Below are positions 46,412 to 57,118 of a stretch of DNA of 64,000 nucleotides, one piece after another. Made by a program: the position numbers and the translations under genes. The notes beneath the pieces are model-generated. The model was not told the DNA's origin and searched no databases. It worked only from the letters and a program-made list of their open reading frames with translations. Position 1 is the first letter of the stretch. Every line of letters starts with the position of its first letter. The stretch comes from Pezicula radicicola (Eukaryota; Ascomycota; Leotiomycetes; Helotiales; Dermateaceae), in NCBI GenBank assembly GCA_003008705.1, contig PDUO01000012.1, forward strand, positions 758,870-822,869, given 5' to 3'.

Positions 46412-47322
46412 TTCTGTGACCATCGAGTGATTGTAAAGAGGCGTTTGAATGTTGGGCTTTAGGAATTATGTTTACGAGTTCATGAATTGTATTAAGCTCT
46501 CTTTGTAATGCTGTAATGGAAATGCTCTCCTGCCTTTATGGCGTTACGAATCTACCAAGTCTGAAGTAAATAGTCGTTAATCTACAACTTTATAGTGAAA
46601 AGGGGTAATTCGCTCATGGTGACATCCCTGCCTGAACAATTTCTGAGCTATGATAGCTCACGCGGAACTCTTCTCTTTATAACTTCAACACCGGTCCGTT
46701 ATTTCTGCTACCGCATTAGCCTTCGAAAACAGCCGCGCTGGACAATGTCGTTCATTACCAGCATCGTTGTCTTGACGATGAAGTCTCACTCTTCCGACGA
46801 TCTCATTTTTCAGGGAGCATCGTGCCACATTCCAACAATGCTATGATGTGCTTGCCTCCTCGTATTTTTATAATTGCATCAAAGTCGAGGGCAACCATTG
46901 AGCTACGTCGATGAGGAGTCCACAGTTCTAGAAGATCACTGTCTCGGATGTACAAATCAGGAATTTGCCTTTTTCGGGGAGCCAGGAGGAAGACGGCTGT
47001 GTCTTGAACTTCCCGTTAATCGATGCTCATTTAGGCAGTCGGCATCGCGATAGAACTGATAGAGTTCTGTCTTGAGATGTTAGAAGGCATAGATATACTT
47101 TCTCGGCCTGATTGAGCTTACCTAGCTGCATTCCACGCACAGCTCCGCAGCATGGCAGCTCACGGTTCTCAAACGAGGAATGCGTCGCTATGGAACAGTG
47201 TTGTTTACCGCGTCAAAAGAGTAAGCTGTGTATATAAGACTCTCTATAGTTGGCGATGATTTTTGATATTCCAGCTTCTTCATTCTATTTTGGTTACGCA
47301 TACACGTTTAGTATCCGCAATC
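46412..47322. other. Promoter side of the chitinase gene
   Basis: 911 bp with no supported gene. A TATATAA string at 47231 lies 92 bp before the chosen chitinase ATG. The frame at 46595-46846 shows no recognisable domain. Confidence 0.5.
47231..47237 (+). promoter_or_regulatory. TATA-box candidate for the chitinase gene
   Basis: TATATAA, 86-92 bp upstream of the proposed ATG at 47323, with no closer alternative. Placement is plausible but not proof. Confidence 0.4.
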
Positions 47323-49764
47323 ATGCAATACAATTTGAAGCTATTTTTGTCAACTATGTTATTATCCGCAATTGTTAGAGACGTACAAACCGCATCAGGA
47401 TGGAGGATACCATTGCCTTTTCGAAGGCCGATACACGAACTACGGGAGGTTGGAGGGCCTTGGGATTTGGAGGTTTCTGGGTTTAGAGCTTTAGGACAGT
47501 ATGTATGCCCCCACAATATTGACAGAGTGCAAACAGGATCCTGGATCGAATCTCGAGATGCTACAGCTGTGACCATACCGAAAGACCAACTTCAACCAAT
47601 ACTGCAGCAACTCAGACTGCTAGAGATGGAGATCGTATCCTTGATTGAGATGGAATTTGATATGATTGACAGCGAGCGTGGCAACACAGTAATTCAGAGT
47701 GCAGATGGAGGGCTAAGCCCAAGTCAAGCTGTTGTCGTGACTGTTTCTTCAGACATCTGGTCTTTGATTATTGGTGGTGGAAGTCCGGCCACAACCTTAC
47801 AAGAATCGCCAAATGTTGGAGCCACCACAGCACCCGCAATTTCACTGGAAAGCATAACCCCCGTCGTTATATCGATAGACGCTCGAGCTCTCAGCTCGGT
47901 AGTTGAATCCGCTTTACAGGTAAGTATACCCAGTCCCGCGGATTCAACATCAACTTCCACTCCACTTGCCGAGGACGAAGACGAAGACGATAATGATGGC
48001 TCTTGCGTAAATGGAACGAGTATTTGCGCCCAAACAACGATGACAACAACAATCCAGAAAAGAATAACTACACAGGTTATCGTAACAGTCATATTAACCC
48101 TCGACTCCCCAAACGAGGCTGCTCCAAGCACCGCAGCTGGGGTTCAGGTTGGATGCAATCAAGACAACTGTCTACAAGCCCTCAACAATGCAGAAGGCGA
48201 AGAATTTTGCTCCACGTTTACTGCTGGTACCATAACTGCTATGACACAGCTTCCTTCCTATTTCAGTGCGTGTGCGTCTGATAACAGTGCAATTATCCGT
48301 GCGAGCTCGGCATGTTCATGTTTGAAGGAGTTTCCAGCAGCAATTTCTACACGAAACGTGGCTGCCACTATCAACGCAGATGTGGATACTCCAAGTACCA
48401 CAGAGACTGTAAGAAGTATCTCGGATCCTGGAGAAATGACAGCTACGAGTACTACCGCTGTATATCTCAATCCACAGGGCATACCAATCAATACCAGTGT
48501 CGGGAGAGGCCCAGAAGCACAAACCTCAACAGCAGCAGAGACAAGTACGAGTACTAAAAATCAAGCAGGGCAGGAGACTTTCACTGGCAGGGTCTTTATA
48601 GACTCACGAGGAACTTCGTCTCATCCTAGTACGGCGTTTCCGCCAGCAGCAAATTCAACATCTTATGCCACAGCACAAGAAACAGTATTATCGACATCCA
48701 CTGATGTAGTCTCGACAGGCTACGTCTTCAACGCTCAGTCATCTTCAAACGTAGCAGTCTACTTTGGCCAAACAGGAGCAACAAGTCTCACCTCACTCGC
48801 CGAACAATGTGCCGATGCAAGTATTGATATTGTGATTATATCCTTTGTGATAGCTCAACTAGATGGAGGCATTTATCCATCAATAAACTTCGGTGCTGCA
48901 TGCGGAGGTCAAACAGCACTCATGGAAAGCGAAGCGCCTGGGCTTCTTTCTTGCCCACAACTCGCAGCAGCTGTGCAGAAATGTCAATCAACGAACGGCA
49001 AAAAAGTATTGTTGAGTATAGGAGGAGCAGCGAGTCAAATCTCTTTTTCGAGTGCGACTCAGGCATCGAACTTTGCGGATGTGTTATGGAAGCTCTTTGG
49101 TCCAACTGGAAATATCGATATGGATTTGCGTCCTCTGGGGAAGGTGACTGTCGATGGATTCGACGTTGGTCCGTGATTATTCTCCTACATTTCCACAACC
49201 TAGAACTAAATTAGCAAGCAGATAATGAAGACCACCTCCCCTCATACTACAATACTCTCGCCAGCACTTTCCGCACTCACTTCGCTAGCACAAGTCAGAA
49301 GACCTACTACCTCTCTTCAGCACCTCAATGTCCCTATCCAGACGCCTCGAACCCGACGACCATGCTCCTCCTGTGTGATTTCGTATATGTTCAATTTTAT
49401 AACAACCCGCAATGCGAGATAGGGTCAACAGGCTTCGATGCCTCCGTCAAACAATGGTCTACCGCATTAGCAGCCTCGACATTAACCATAAAACCAAGGC
49501 TATATGTAGGCGCTCCATCATTCAGTGCTGCGGGTAGTACGGCATATGCGAAAATTGGAAGTGCCGAGGGTATGGAAAAGGTTGCGAAGGAGGTTAAGGG
49601 AATTGGCATTACGAATCTTGGTGGAGTTATGTTTTGGGATGGGAGTGAAGGTTTGGAGAATATGGAAGGTGGGAAGAACATCATTACTGTGAGTTTTCTC
49701 TATTCTCTGAAGGATGATACCATTGACTGACATTTTACAGTGGGCGAAAGAAGGATTGTCATAG
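47323..49764 (+). CDS. GH18 chitinase with a long N-terminal extension
   Basis: Three exons, 47323-49168, 49222-49688 and 49741-49764, encode 778 residues. The first junction (donor GTCCGT, 53-nt intron) restores the catalytic signature D611-G-F-D614-V-D616-N-E618, with Glu618 the acid. The last exon is 24 nt and encodes WAKEGLS. Residues 1 to about 24 are a signal peptide. The GH18 domain covers about 477-778 and is class III-like: VAVYFGQTGA, SFVIAQLDGG, VLLSIGGAA, DFVYVQFYNNPQC, YVGAPSF and GGVMFWDGSEG. Ahead of it are some 450 residues with no domain I know. They hold a Trp/Arg-rich start, a Ser/Thr-rich middle, an acidic run EDEDEDDND, and a Cys-bearing segment (NCLQALNN, SACSCLKEF). The enzyme would cleave chitin in the wall or in the medium. 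A GTAAGT at 47921 could be an internal donor, but the frame stays open through it. Confidence 0.85.
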
Positions 49765-49981
49765 AAATGTTTGGGAAAGCGATATGAAGTATGGATCAAG
49801 ACTCAGTAAGTTTTGTTTCATCTCCGGAGGTTGGTCAAAGAAATTAACAATGCTACAGTGATTGACGAGTTACGAATGGGGTCATGGTTTATGGCAGGAA
49901 TATTTTGGGCGATTATGTTTAATGTCTCATGTTCACGAGTTAACGGTGAGAATGGGTGGTGGATGGAAAGCAATTTGCCTA

Positions 49982-50180
49982 GTTCGAAATATCGCACATC
50001 TACGTGATCGATCCTGGCAAAATATTTCCTCCACAAGGGAAGTTTATTTTTGGACTTGCCTTGAAATATCGCAAGTCTACGTAATCAAGGCAGGGTGGAT
50101 TCTGTTCACGCAAGTTTTGTATTTGGGGATTGATTGTAGGGTAACTTATCTCGAAATATCGCATGTCTACGTGATCGAGA
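49982..50180 (+). repeat. Three 32-bp units with inverted termini
   Basis: Units at 49982-50013, 50059-50090 and 50149-50180, 77 and 90 bp apart. The 20-bp centre is nearly identical (AATATCGC, three variable bases, TCTACGT, then GA or AA). The 6-bp ends differ between units but stay complementary: CCTTGA with TCAAGG in the second, TCTCGA with TCGAGA in the third. The first (GTTCGA with TCGATC) has one mismatch. Confidence 0.85.
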
Positions 50181-51040
50181 ATTAGAAGCCCCTTTCCTGT
50201 TTAGCACTAAGATTCAGGTGATAATTCCATTAGAATAGAATTTTGTTACTCGTACCTTCTTTTTTCTCGAATATTCGCAAACTGTAACAATGACGAATTA
50301 CTTTCTCGCTTAACAACTTAGCTAAAACTTTCGAGGACTGACAACTAAGGTCTCGTAGGCTTTTGCTAAGTGGATATCAGAGCTCAGAACACGTGTGAGA
50401 GACCACGGATTAGATTCTGGTTCATTTTCAAATGTAGCCACGTGTCTTCAAGTGGAGCGAAACGATGAATCAGACGCTAAAGTATCCGTTGCTGTCGTAG
50501 CTGCTCGCTTAACGCTTCAATGTCAACGGTCTTAGCTACTGAATCAACTAATTAATGATCGTTCTAGACTAAAAGTGACGTGTGGCTCCCAAAGACCACA
50601 ATTTTCTAGAAGAAAGGTCAACGTGTCATGGCTTAGTTGCCAAACTAACCCGCAAGTGCCCAGTCTAGAGCTGTCCAGCGCAATATTTAAGTCACAAACC
50701 CAGTGAGTCACACCACTAGTCTATGGAATCTTGTGTAATCTGTCCTTTTCTCCAGTTGTGACTCACAAATCGATCAGTAAGGTCTAACTATAGGTTAATT
50801 CAGCATTTCGGCTGTAGCTAAAGTTAAGCGGTGCCTTCCTAAGTAACAAACTACAGAACTGGCTCCAAACCAACCGGTGAAGTAACTCACAATCATGGAA
50901 ACGCTACCACATGCTCAATGACACGTCACACCGAATACAACCGAGCCGCTAAGGAGTAGCGTCCTAGAGGTCTATAAGAACCCCCTTCCCCCCAGCCAGT
51001 TTCCAAATTCCTTTCTCTCTTCTACATAACAAAATTTTAC

Positions 51041-51372
51041 AGTCCACACGGACTTTAAAGTCCTGCATGACATTAAACTGCTACCCGTCTGTGCCGTAGA
51101 CGTAAAACCACCTTCTTATAGTCCAAACCGACTTTAAACGTCTCATCACGACAATAAAAGTGCTACCTCCACTTCTTCTATCCGCACTTACCCAGAGGCT
51201 CACCCTCCCTCTTCTTCTTCATTGCTCTCCGTTTTCCAGAGGTTCATCCCCCCTCTTCTTCATAGTCCACATGCGACTCTAAAGTCCTGCATGACATTAA
51301 TCTGCCACCCATCCATGTCCGAGGATGTAAAACTACCTTTATGGTATTCTTTATAGTCAAAACCCGACTTTA
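51041..51372 (+). repeat. Diverged direct duplication
   Basis: The segment at 51041-51150 (AGTCCACACGGACTTTAAAG, CTGCATGACATTAA, later GTCCAAACCGACTTTAAA) returns at about 51263-51372 (AGTCCACATGCGACTCTAAAG, the same CTGCATGACATTAA, later GTCAAAACCCGACTTTAAA). Between them CCAGAGGCTCACCCTCCCTC at 51191 and CCAGAGGTTCATCCCCCCTC at 51236 form a second, shorter pair. Many differences are transitions. Confidence 0.75.
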
Positions 51373-51777
51373 AAAAGGATGTAGGCACCTGCATTGCAAG
51401 GTCCTTTCTCTTCGCCGAGATTTGGATTTGTGGGTTGCTGAACCTTTCCATTACTGTTCTTGGCTGGTCCGGAGCTTTGAAGGAAAGGGCCTTCCAATCT
51501 CTTTTGGGGTTGGGGGGTTTGGTTGGTGATTGTGGTTGTGATTTGTGCGAGTGCTAATCACTAGTCTGTTGACGGGCTGTACTGGATGATGTCATTAGTG
51601 ATGGTGTAAAACTAGTTTTGTCTCTCAAGTGAGTGGACCTTCTAGGGTAGTGGCCCTTCTAGTGAGGGGTCCTTCTGGGGCAGTGGTCTCCGAGGGCAGT
51701 TGACCTTCCAAAGTAGTGACCCCTCCATTGTTCAAGTGTTTCAGTGTTGGATAGTGTTGAGTAGACACTCATTACAA

Positions 51778-52035
51778 GGACGAAGCCGTCCGCGATGATG
51801 TTAAACTAATGAAGCTAGTTAATATTAGTGACGAATGAGTGCTGTACAGTGTAGAGTAACGAGTATGAGTACTGAGTAATGAGTAAACCTCGCAGGAAGG
51901 ACCAAGTCATCCGCGATGATGTAAAACTAATGAGGTTATGATTAGTGACGAATGAGTACCACGAGTACCACGAGTACCACGTAGTGTAGTGAGCAATGAG
52001 TGGGGTGTATGAGTAACGAGTAACGAGTATTGTGT
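51778..52035 (+). repeat. Duplicated segment and 9-bp runs
   Basis: GTCCGCGATGATGTTAAACTAATGA at 51788 (first 20 bases cited: GTCCGCGATGATGTTAAACT) recurs at about 51909 as ATCCGCGATGATGTAAAACT, each followed by ATTAGTGACGAATGAGT. The second copy runs into three ACGAGTACC-type 9-bp units at about 51958-51985. Confidence 0.75.
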
Positions 52036-52144
52036 AATGTTTTAATGAACAATGGACCCTGGACCTTCCTTGGATACGGAACCACTGGACTTGAACCGGG
52101 CTCCGGAGTCTGGAATACTGGGCTCTGGAGTCCGGAATACTCTG

Positions 52145-52226
52145 CCCTGGACACTGGACACTGGACACTGGAAGGACCACTCTATATACTCGACACTGCA
52201 CTGGATACTGGATACTGGACACTGGA
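52145..52226 (+). repeat. CTGGACA/CTGGATA heptamer runs
   Basis: CTGGACA three times in tandem near 52147-52167 and CTGGATA, CTGGATA, CTGGACA at 52201-52221. GGAAGG-type variants continue to about 52320. Confidence 0.8.
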
Positions 52227-52329
52227 AAGAACGTTGGAAGGGACACTGGAAGGGAAATTGGATGGAAGATTGGAGGAAAGCGTGGATGGAAGACTGGGAG
52301 GAAGGATGAGACTGGGAGGACACCGAACA

Positions 52330-52830
52330 CTTGAAGCCACGATACCTCGACGACACCTCGATACTTGGACGACGCCTTGAACCCTCGACGACGCCTTGAA
52401 CCCTCGACGACGCCTTGAACCCTCGACGACGCCTTGAACCCTCGACGACGCCTTGAACCCTCGACGATGCCACGATGCCTCGACGACACCTCGCTCGATA
52501 CTTGGACGACGCCTTGAACCCTCGACGATGCCACAATGCCTCGATACCTGGACGACGCCTTGATCCCTCGACGACACCTCGATACCTCGACGACACCTCG
52601 CTCGATACTTGGACGCCTTGAACCCTCGACGACGCCTTGATCCCTCGACGACGCCTTGATCCCTCGACGACACCTCGATACCTCGACGACACCTCGCTCG
52701 ATACTTGGACGCCTTGAACCCTCGACGATGCCTTGAACCCTCGACGATACCTTGAACCCTCGACACCTCGACACCTCGACACCTCGACACCTCGACACCT
52801 CGACACCTCGACACCTCGACACCTCGATAC
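52330..52830 (+). repeat. Minisatellite: 19-bp and 8-bp units
   Basis: Four perfect units of CTTGAACCCTCGACGACGC from 52376 to 52451 and a fifth with one change to 52470, followed by shuffled derivatives (CTCGATACCTCGACGACAC and the like) to about 52750. A run of the 8-bp unit CCTCGACA then fills 52752-52830. Neither unit length is a multiple of three and no unit contains a minus-strand stop, so all three minus frames stay open across the block. Confidence 0.92.
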
Positions 52831-53021
52831 ATCAACACACTAAGAACTAGAAAACTAAAAAAAAAACTCAAGTGAAGACTTTAAACTTAACCAATTTTTT
52901 GTTTTTTTCCAACTCAGTCCCGTTGTATTACACTGCCTCAACGCGGGCTGACCCCAATTTATTTTTCATTACATTCTCTTGGTTAATCCAGAGTTGTGAA
53001 GAAGAGTTAACCAAAACAACA

Positions 53022-53962
53022 TCACTGTAAATTAACAAACAACCCCCCATCAACCAAAAGCTGAGCCCCAGTAACATACCTACTTAACTCATTACAGGCC
53101 AAAAAAACAGCCGGACCTGCCATATCAGTAGGAACACCGGTCCTCCCCAACGGAATCCTACCCTCCATATACTTTCTCTTCTCATCATCAGCCAAATCCT
53201 CCTCATTCAATTGAGTCTTAATAGTACCCGGCAATAACGCATTACACCTAATATTATATTTTCCTAACGCCACTGCCATACTTTGCATCAGGGAGGTTAT
53301 ACCGGCTTTGGTGGGTGTGTAATGGGTTTGTAGACCTCCGCCTACGAGTGCACTGATAGAGGAGATTCCGATTATTGAACCGCCGGATGGTGATTGGGAG
53401 GCCATTTGTCGAGCTGCTGCTTGGCAAGAATAAAAGGCTCCGGAGAGGTTGATGTTTACTGTTTTATCCCATAGAGAATGCTCGAGACTATAGATTTCCA
53501 GAAACTCAATGATCAGTAATTGTTTTCCTCTTTTCTTTTTTTCCAACTTTGAACTTCCAAACTGTTGCTTCAACGAAACGGAGGAATAGAAAGATACAGA
53601 GAACAAGAAAAACCAAAAACTCACTCCAAAAATTCAGCAAATTGACAAACCCCAGCATTACTAACAAAAATATCCAATCTCCCCCATCTCTTTACAGCCT
53701 CCTCAACAAGTCCCTTCCCAGTCTGAGGATCCGTCACATCACCAGGAACCTCAATCAACGTCCCTGCTTCTTTATCTTCCTTTTGTAAAGCCTCAGCTTC
53801 CGTAAGCAGAGATGAGAGATGATGAGAATCGGTTTCTAAGGCTAGGTGATTGACTGCTACATTACAACCTTGTTTCAGAAATTCGAGGGCTATTGCTCGA
53901 CCGATTCCCGTTGTTGCGCCTGTTATTGCGGCCGTTTTGGAGGCTAGGAGATGGGAGGGCAT
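53022..53962 (-). CDS. lra1: Short-chain dehydrogenase, probable L-rhamnose 1-dehydrogenase
   Basis: Two exons, 53962-53625 and 53487-53022, joined by a 137-nt intron (GTGAGT...TAG), encode 267 residues. The Rossmann cofactor motif is TGATTGIG (residues 14-21), followed by NNAG-type SNAGV. The catalytic Ser lies in GISSISALVGG and the YxxxK motif in HYTPTKAG. The last segment (YMEGRIPLGRTG, GAQLLVDGGLFVNLQ) and SNAGVCQFAEFL, TVNINLSGAF match the pattern I know for yeast L-rhamnose 1-dehydrogenase (Lra1). That enzyme oxidises L-rhamnose to L-rhamnono-lactone with NAD(P)+. The next gene encodes a probable L-rhamnonate dehydratase, which strengthens the call. The family is large and a related sugar dehydrogenase remains possible. 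The C-terminal exon lies just beside the minisatellite block. Confidence 0.85.
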
Positions 53963-54776
53963 TTTTGGAGACGTCCTTTTTGTCTTTTATGTCTGGTTGG
54001 GTGTTGGGGTTGGGAGTTTTATGTTGAGGAATTTTCGGATTGATTGGTTTGGATTTTTGGAAAAGTTTGGAATAAAGAGAAGTGTTAGGAAGGAAGTGCT
54101 GAGTATAATCTTGTGAGCATCATTAGGTATGAGGAGACGCGTGCTGGTGGTTGTCGATGTTTTTGACGAGATTGTGATAGCGTGCATGCATCATTGTGGG
54201 GTTGATGGAGGGGTCCTCGGTCTTGTCTACGTCTCGGTCTTCTCGCTGATCTTTACACCGAGCCTGTGTGGACACGAGACTGAGGCTTTGGTGTTTTATT
54301 GACTCGTGACAGCTAGTAGGAAAATGGAAAAGTTTCAAACCTGCGTTTCTGAACTCTGCTAGTTGCTTGAAAATTTTGTCTTCGTTTTAAGCCACGGAAG
54401 TGGCTCCTCGAAGTAATAATGGTTTGTGGAAGTGACTTCATCCGCACCAAGTACCGTACGAATTGGTTTATAAGATAGGCGTTATTTTGGTTAGGGCAAG
54501 TAGGTTACCCAAGCCAAGTAAGCTACTCAAGTCCATCTCTTATGTTTGAATAAATATAGCTATTCAAAAAGATCTCTTATGAACCAATTCATACCAGATC
54601 AAAGAACAGCATGCTAGGAATGAAAATTAGACACGAAGTTAAACCTCAAGTTTCTTTTTGGGAAGCGCATCAGATAAAATGAAGATATAAACAAGATTAT
54701 AAAACAACTAGAAAGAAGTTTGTAGAAAGAATAATTTCCGATACATCAACGCCAGGACAGTGAACAATGTAAACAA
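53963..54776. other. Interval between the two rhamnose genes
   Basis: 814 bp: promoter of the dehydrogenase gene and 3' flank of the dehydratase gene. At 54490-54535 it holds AGGTTACCCAAGCCAAGTAAG and GCTACTCAAGTCC, members of the dispersed CAAGT/GTTAC repeat. No further gene. Confidence 0.45.
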
Positions 54777-56213
54777 TTACGCGAGCTCCCCCTTTGAAGT
54801 TTCTAGATCCTGAACACCCTTGACAAGTCCATTCACAATTCCCTCATCCTCAACCTTCTTCGCCTCGATGGCTGGCTGCCCCAATGGCCTCTCTGGGTTT
54901 GGGGTTAAAAGATACTTCGCTGGAATGAGTCGAGCAGCTGGATTCAACGTCAACCCGAAGCCTGGCTTGTCGAGTTGTGTGGTGTCAAGGTAGCCCTTGA
55001 CAGGGATTGGCTCATCCACAAATAGGTCCCCGAAAACTGGAAGGACACTCTTTCCATCCGGTGAGTTTGCGAGATATTCCTGAAATGGGCAGTTCGTCTG
55101 TGATATGACGAAGTGGTAGCTGTAAGGGCCACTTGCGTGTGGCACAACTGGGATATCGTATGCAGCTGCCATGGCAGCAACTTTAAGCAACTCTGTCATA
55201 CCACCAAGCCACATCACATCGGGCTGAATAATGTCTAGGTTCCGGCCCTCAATGAGCTTTCGAAAGCCGTATCTTGAGTATTCGTGTTCTCCAGTCGTGA
55301 ACTTGATTTGCGGATGAGCTCGCTTGATTTGTGCAAAGCCATCTGTGTCATCAGGAGACAGGCATTCCTCCCACCAATTGATATTTAGGTCCAAACACGC
55401 TTTGACAATCTCAATTGTGTACGGGACGTTTAAACTCATGTAACAATCAACCATCAGCGGGAAGTCAGGTCCAATGCTTTCCCTGTGCTTTCGCAAGAAC
55501 TCAACATTCTTCTTGAGTCCTGCGTGACCCTCCTCGGGACAGTATGGTAATGGTACTTTGGAACCCCAGAAACCCATACTCTTGGCAGCCGTGGGTTCAG
55601 GACCTGTGCAGTAGAAATCCAACCTGTCTCTTGTAGCACCACCAATGAGCTTGTATACTGGCTCGTTTCTGATCTTTCCAAGCAAATCCCATAGAGCCAA
55701 ATCAATAACTGAGATGACGGCGACTGGAAGTCCCTTTCGCCCATAGAACATAGAGCCTCTGTACATTTGTTCGAAGAGGTGATTTGTGTCTCTCGGATCG
55801 GCGCCAATGAGGAAACGTTCGAAATGTTGGTGGACAAGCCAGCATCCTGGGGGACCTTGGGAGAGATTAGCATCGGTCCACCTGAGCACCAAATATTGAA
55901 CATACCTCCAAAACCTGTAGCAAATCCGACTGTTCCATCTGTAGCCTCGATCTCCACGCAGAAAGAGCCTAGTACATTGATTCCCCAACTTGTCCTCGAG
56001 GTTCGGTATTTTTCCCACCTCGACATGGGCGTAGAAATGGGAGTATCAATCAACCTGTAAGTATGTTAGTACGAGCTATTGAATTTATAGCAGAATATCA
56101 TACCAATGGCCACCTTGGACATTATGATAATCTCCTCCTGACCCGACACCATCTACAACGAACGACCTGATTGCTTTAATGGTGGGGAAGCTGCGGGCAG
56201 AAGAAGAAGCCAT
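54777..56213 (-). CDS. lra3: Probable L-rhamnonate dehydratase, enolase superfamily
   Basis: Three exons, 56213-56104, 56054-55906 and 55855-54777, with introns of 49 and 50 nt, encode 445 residues. The N-terminal capping domain has GGDYHNVQGGHWLIDTPIST and YRTSRTSWGINVLGSF, the pattern of L-rhamnonate dehydratases. The barrel carries the Mg ligands of the enolase superfamily: Asp in LMVDCY (about 223), Glu in WWEE (about 249) and Glu in TTGEHEYSRYG. A later His in VVPHASGPYS is the expected catalytic base. The enzyme removes water from L-rhamnonate to give 2-keto-3-deoxy-L-rhamnonate, the third step of the non-phosphorylated fungal rhamnose route, in the cytosol. It is transcribed toward the dehydrogenase gene and away from the Zn2Cys6 regulator. 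Confidence 0.9.
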
Positions 56214-57118
56214 GGTTGCGACTGTTCTGCTTGAGGTGAGTGTTTCTTGTGACGAGGAAGATGAAGACAGATCAAGAATTTGCTTGCAAGTGAAGTATCT
56301 TTGGAATACTTATGAAGAAGAGAGAGACCAGGGCGGGTGATACCTCTTGCGGCCTGGATTTCGCCGGACGATGTCCACGGAATGGATCCCCACCAAGCGT
56401 CTTATCCACCGTTGTCGGTGGATGGGTGAGCTCTGCCCGAGTCGCAGAACAGCATTCAAAGAAGCCTGTACTGCACCGCCGCATTTATTAGGTTTGGGAC
56501 CTTACTCGACCGGCATATGTACGAAGATAGTATGACCTACTGTACACCGACACTCGGCAGTCATACAGTAAATATCAATTATTACACGTGTTAGGCTGGG
56601 CAATTTTGGTTCTTGTGCAAATGAATAGTGTTGACCAAAACAGAGCTTGTACGGCAGGCGAGTCAACCACAATTCTGCAATAACACTCAGTCCCACGTAC
56701 AGTACTACCACCCAATGTCATCCCCTTCCTCTAGGGGTTTTCCTCCTTTGTTTGAATATTTTCTGAGTTCAGAGATGCCCTCTATATAGATAGATCTACT
56801 TTAAGCTAAAGATGCGATTTTTTATAGCTTACATAACAAAGTCACCTGGGAATAAGAATACCATACTGTATTGTAATGTACTGTACCTCCATAGTCCTTT
56901 AGCGACGATGATGCAAAGTTACAGGGCAGCTTTCTTCCCCGCAAACCCAGGCCAATGACAGTTTCTGATTTCCTACGCAATGCCGAGGGCATCCCCCACA
57001 AAATTGCCGGGCGACGCTCGCTCTTAAACCCCCCCGAGGTCGTCCTTCGTTCCCTTCTACACCGAGCACCACGAAGCATCAATCCAAAAGTCTCACGACC
57101 ACGCGCGTCTAGGGCGTG
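56214..57118. promoter_or_regulatory. Divergent promoter region of the dehydratase and regulator genes
   Basis: 905 bp. CGG and CCG triplets, the half-sites usual for Zn2Cys6 factors, occur repeatedly (for example TTCGCCGGACGATGTCCACG at 56368, GACCGGCAT at 56509), but spaced pairs cannot be judged without a known consensus. Short frames here have no recognisable domain. Confidence 0.4.

Larger units (their letters stand above)
49765..53021. other. 3.3-kb repeat block without a supported gene
   Basis: The interval between the chitinase and the rhamnose group contains four kinds of repeats, listed separately: three 32-bp units with inverted ends, two sets of diverged duplications, heptamer runs and a minisatellite. 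Long frames at 51815-52871 on the minus strand follow from the minisatellite and are not accepted as genes. The part 50190-51040 shows nothing I can name. Confidence 0.6.

Noticed and set aside
47921..47926. Possible intron donor (GTAAGT) inside the chitinase extension
   Set aside because: No clear acceptor that improves the protein, and the frame remains open through it; left as coding.
51815..52871. Three overlapping minus-strand frames of 229-335 codons
   Set aside because: They result from minisatellite units without stop codons; the longest-running frame upstream to 52871 starts with TTG, not ATG, and none has a domain. Kept as a finding, not as a gene.
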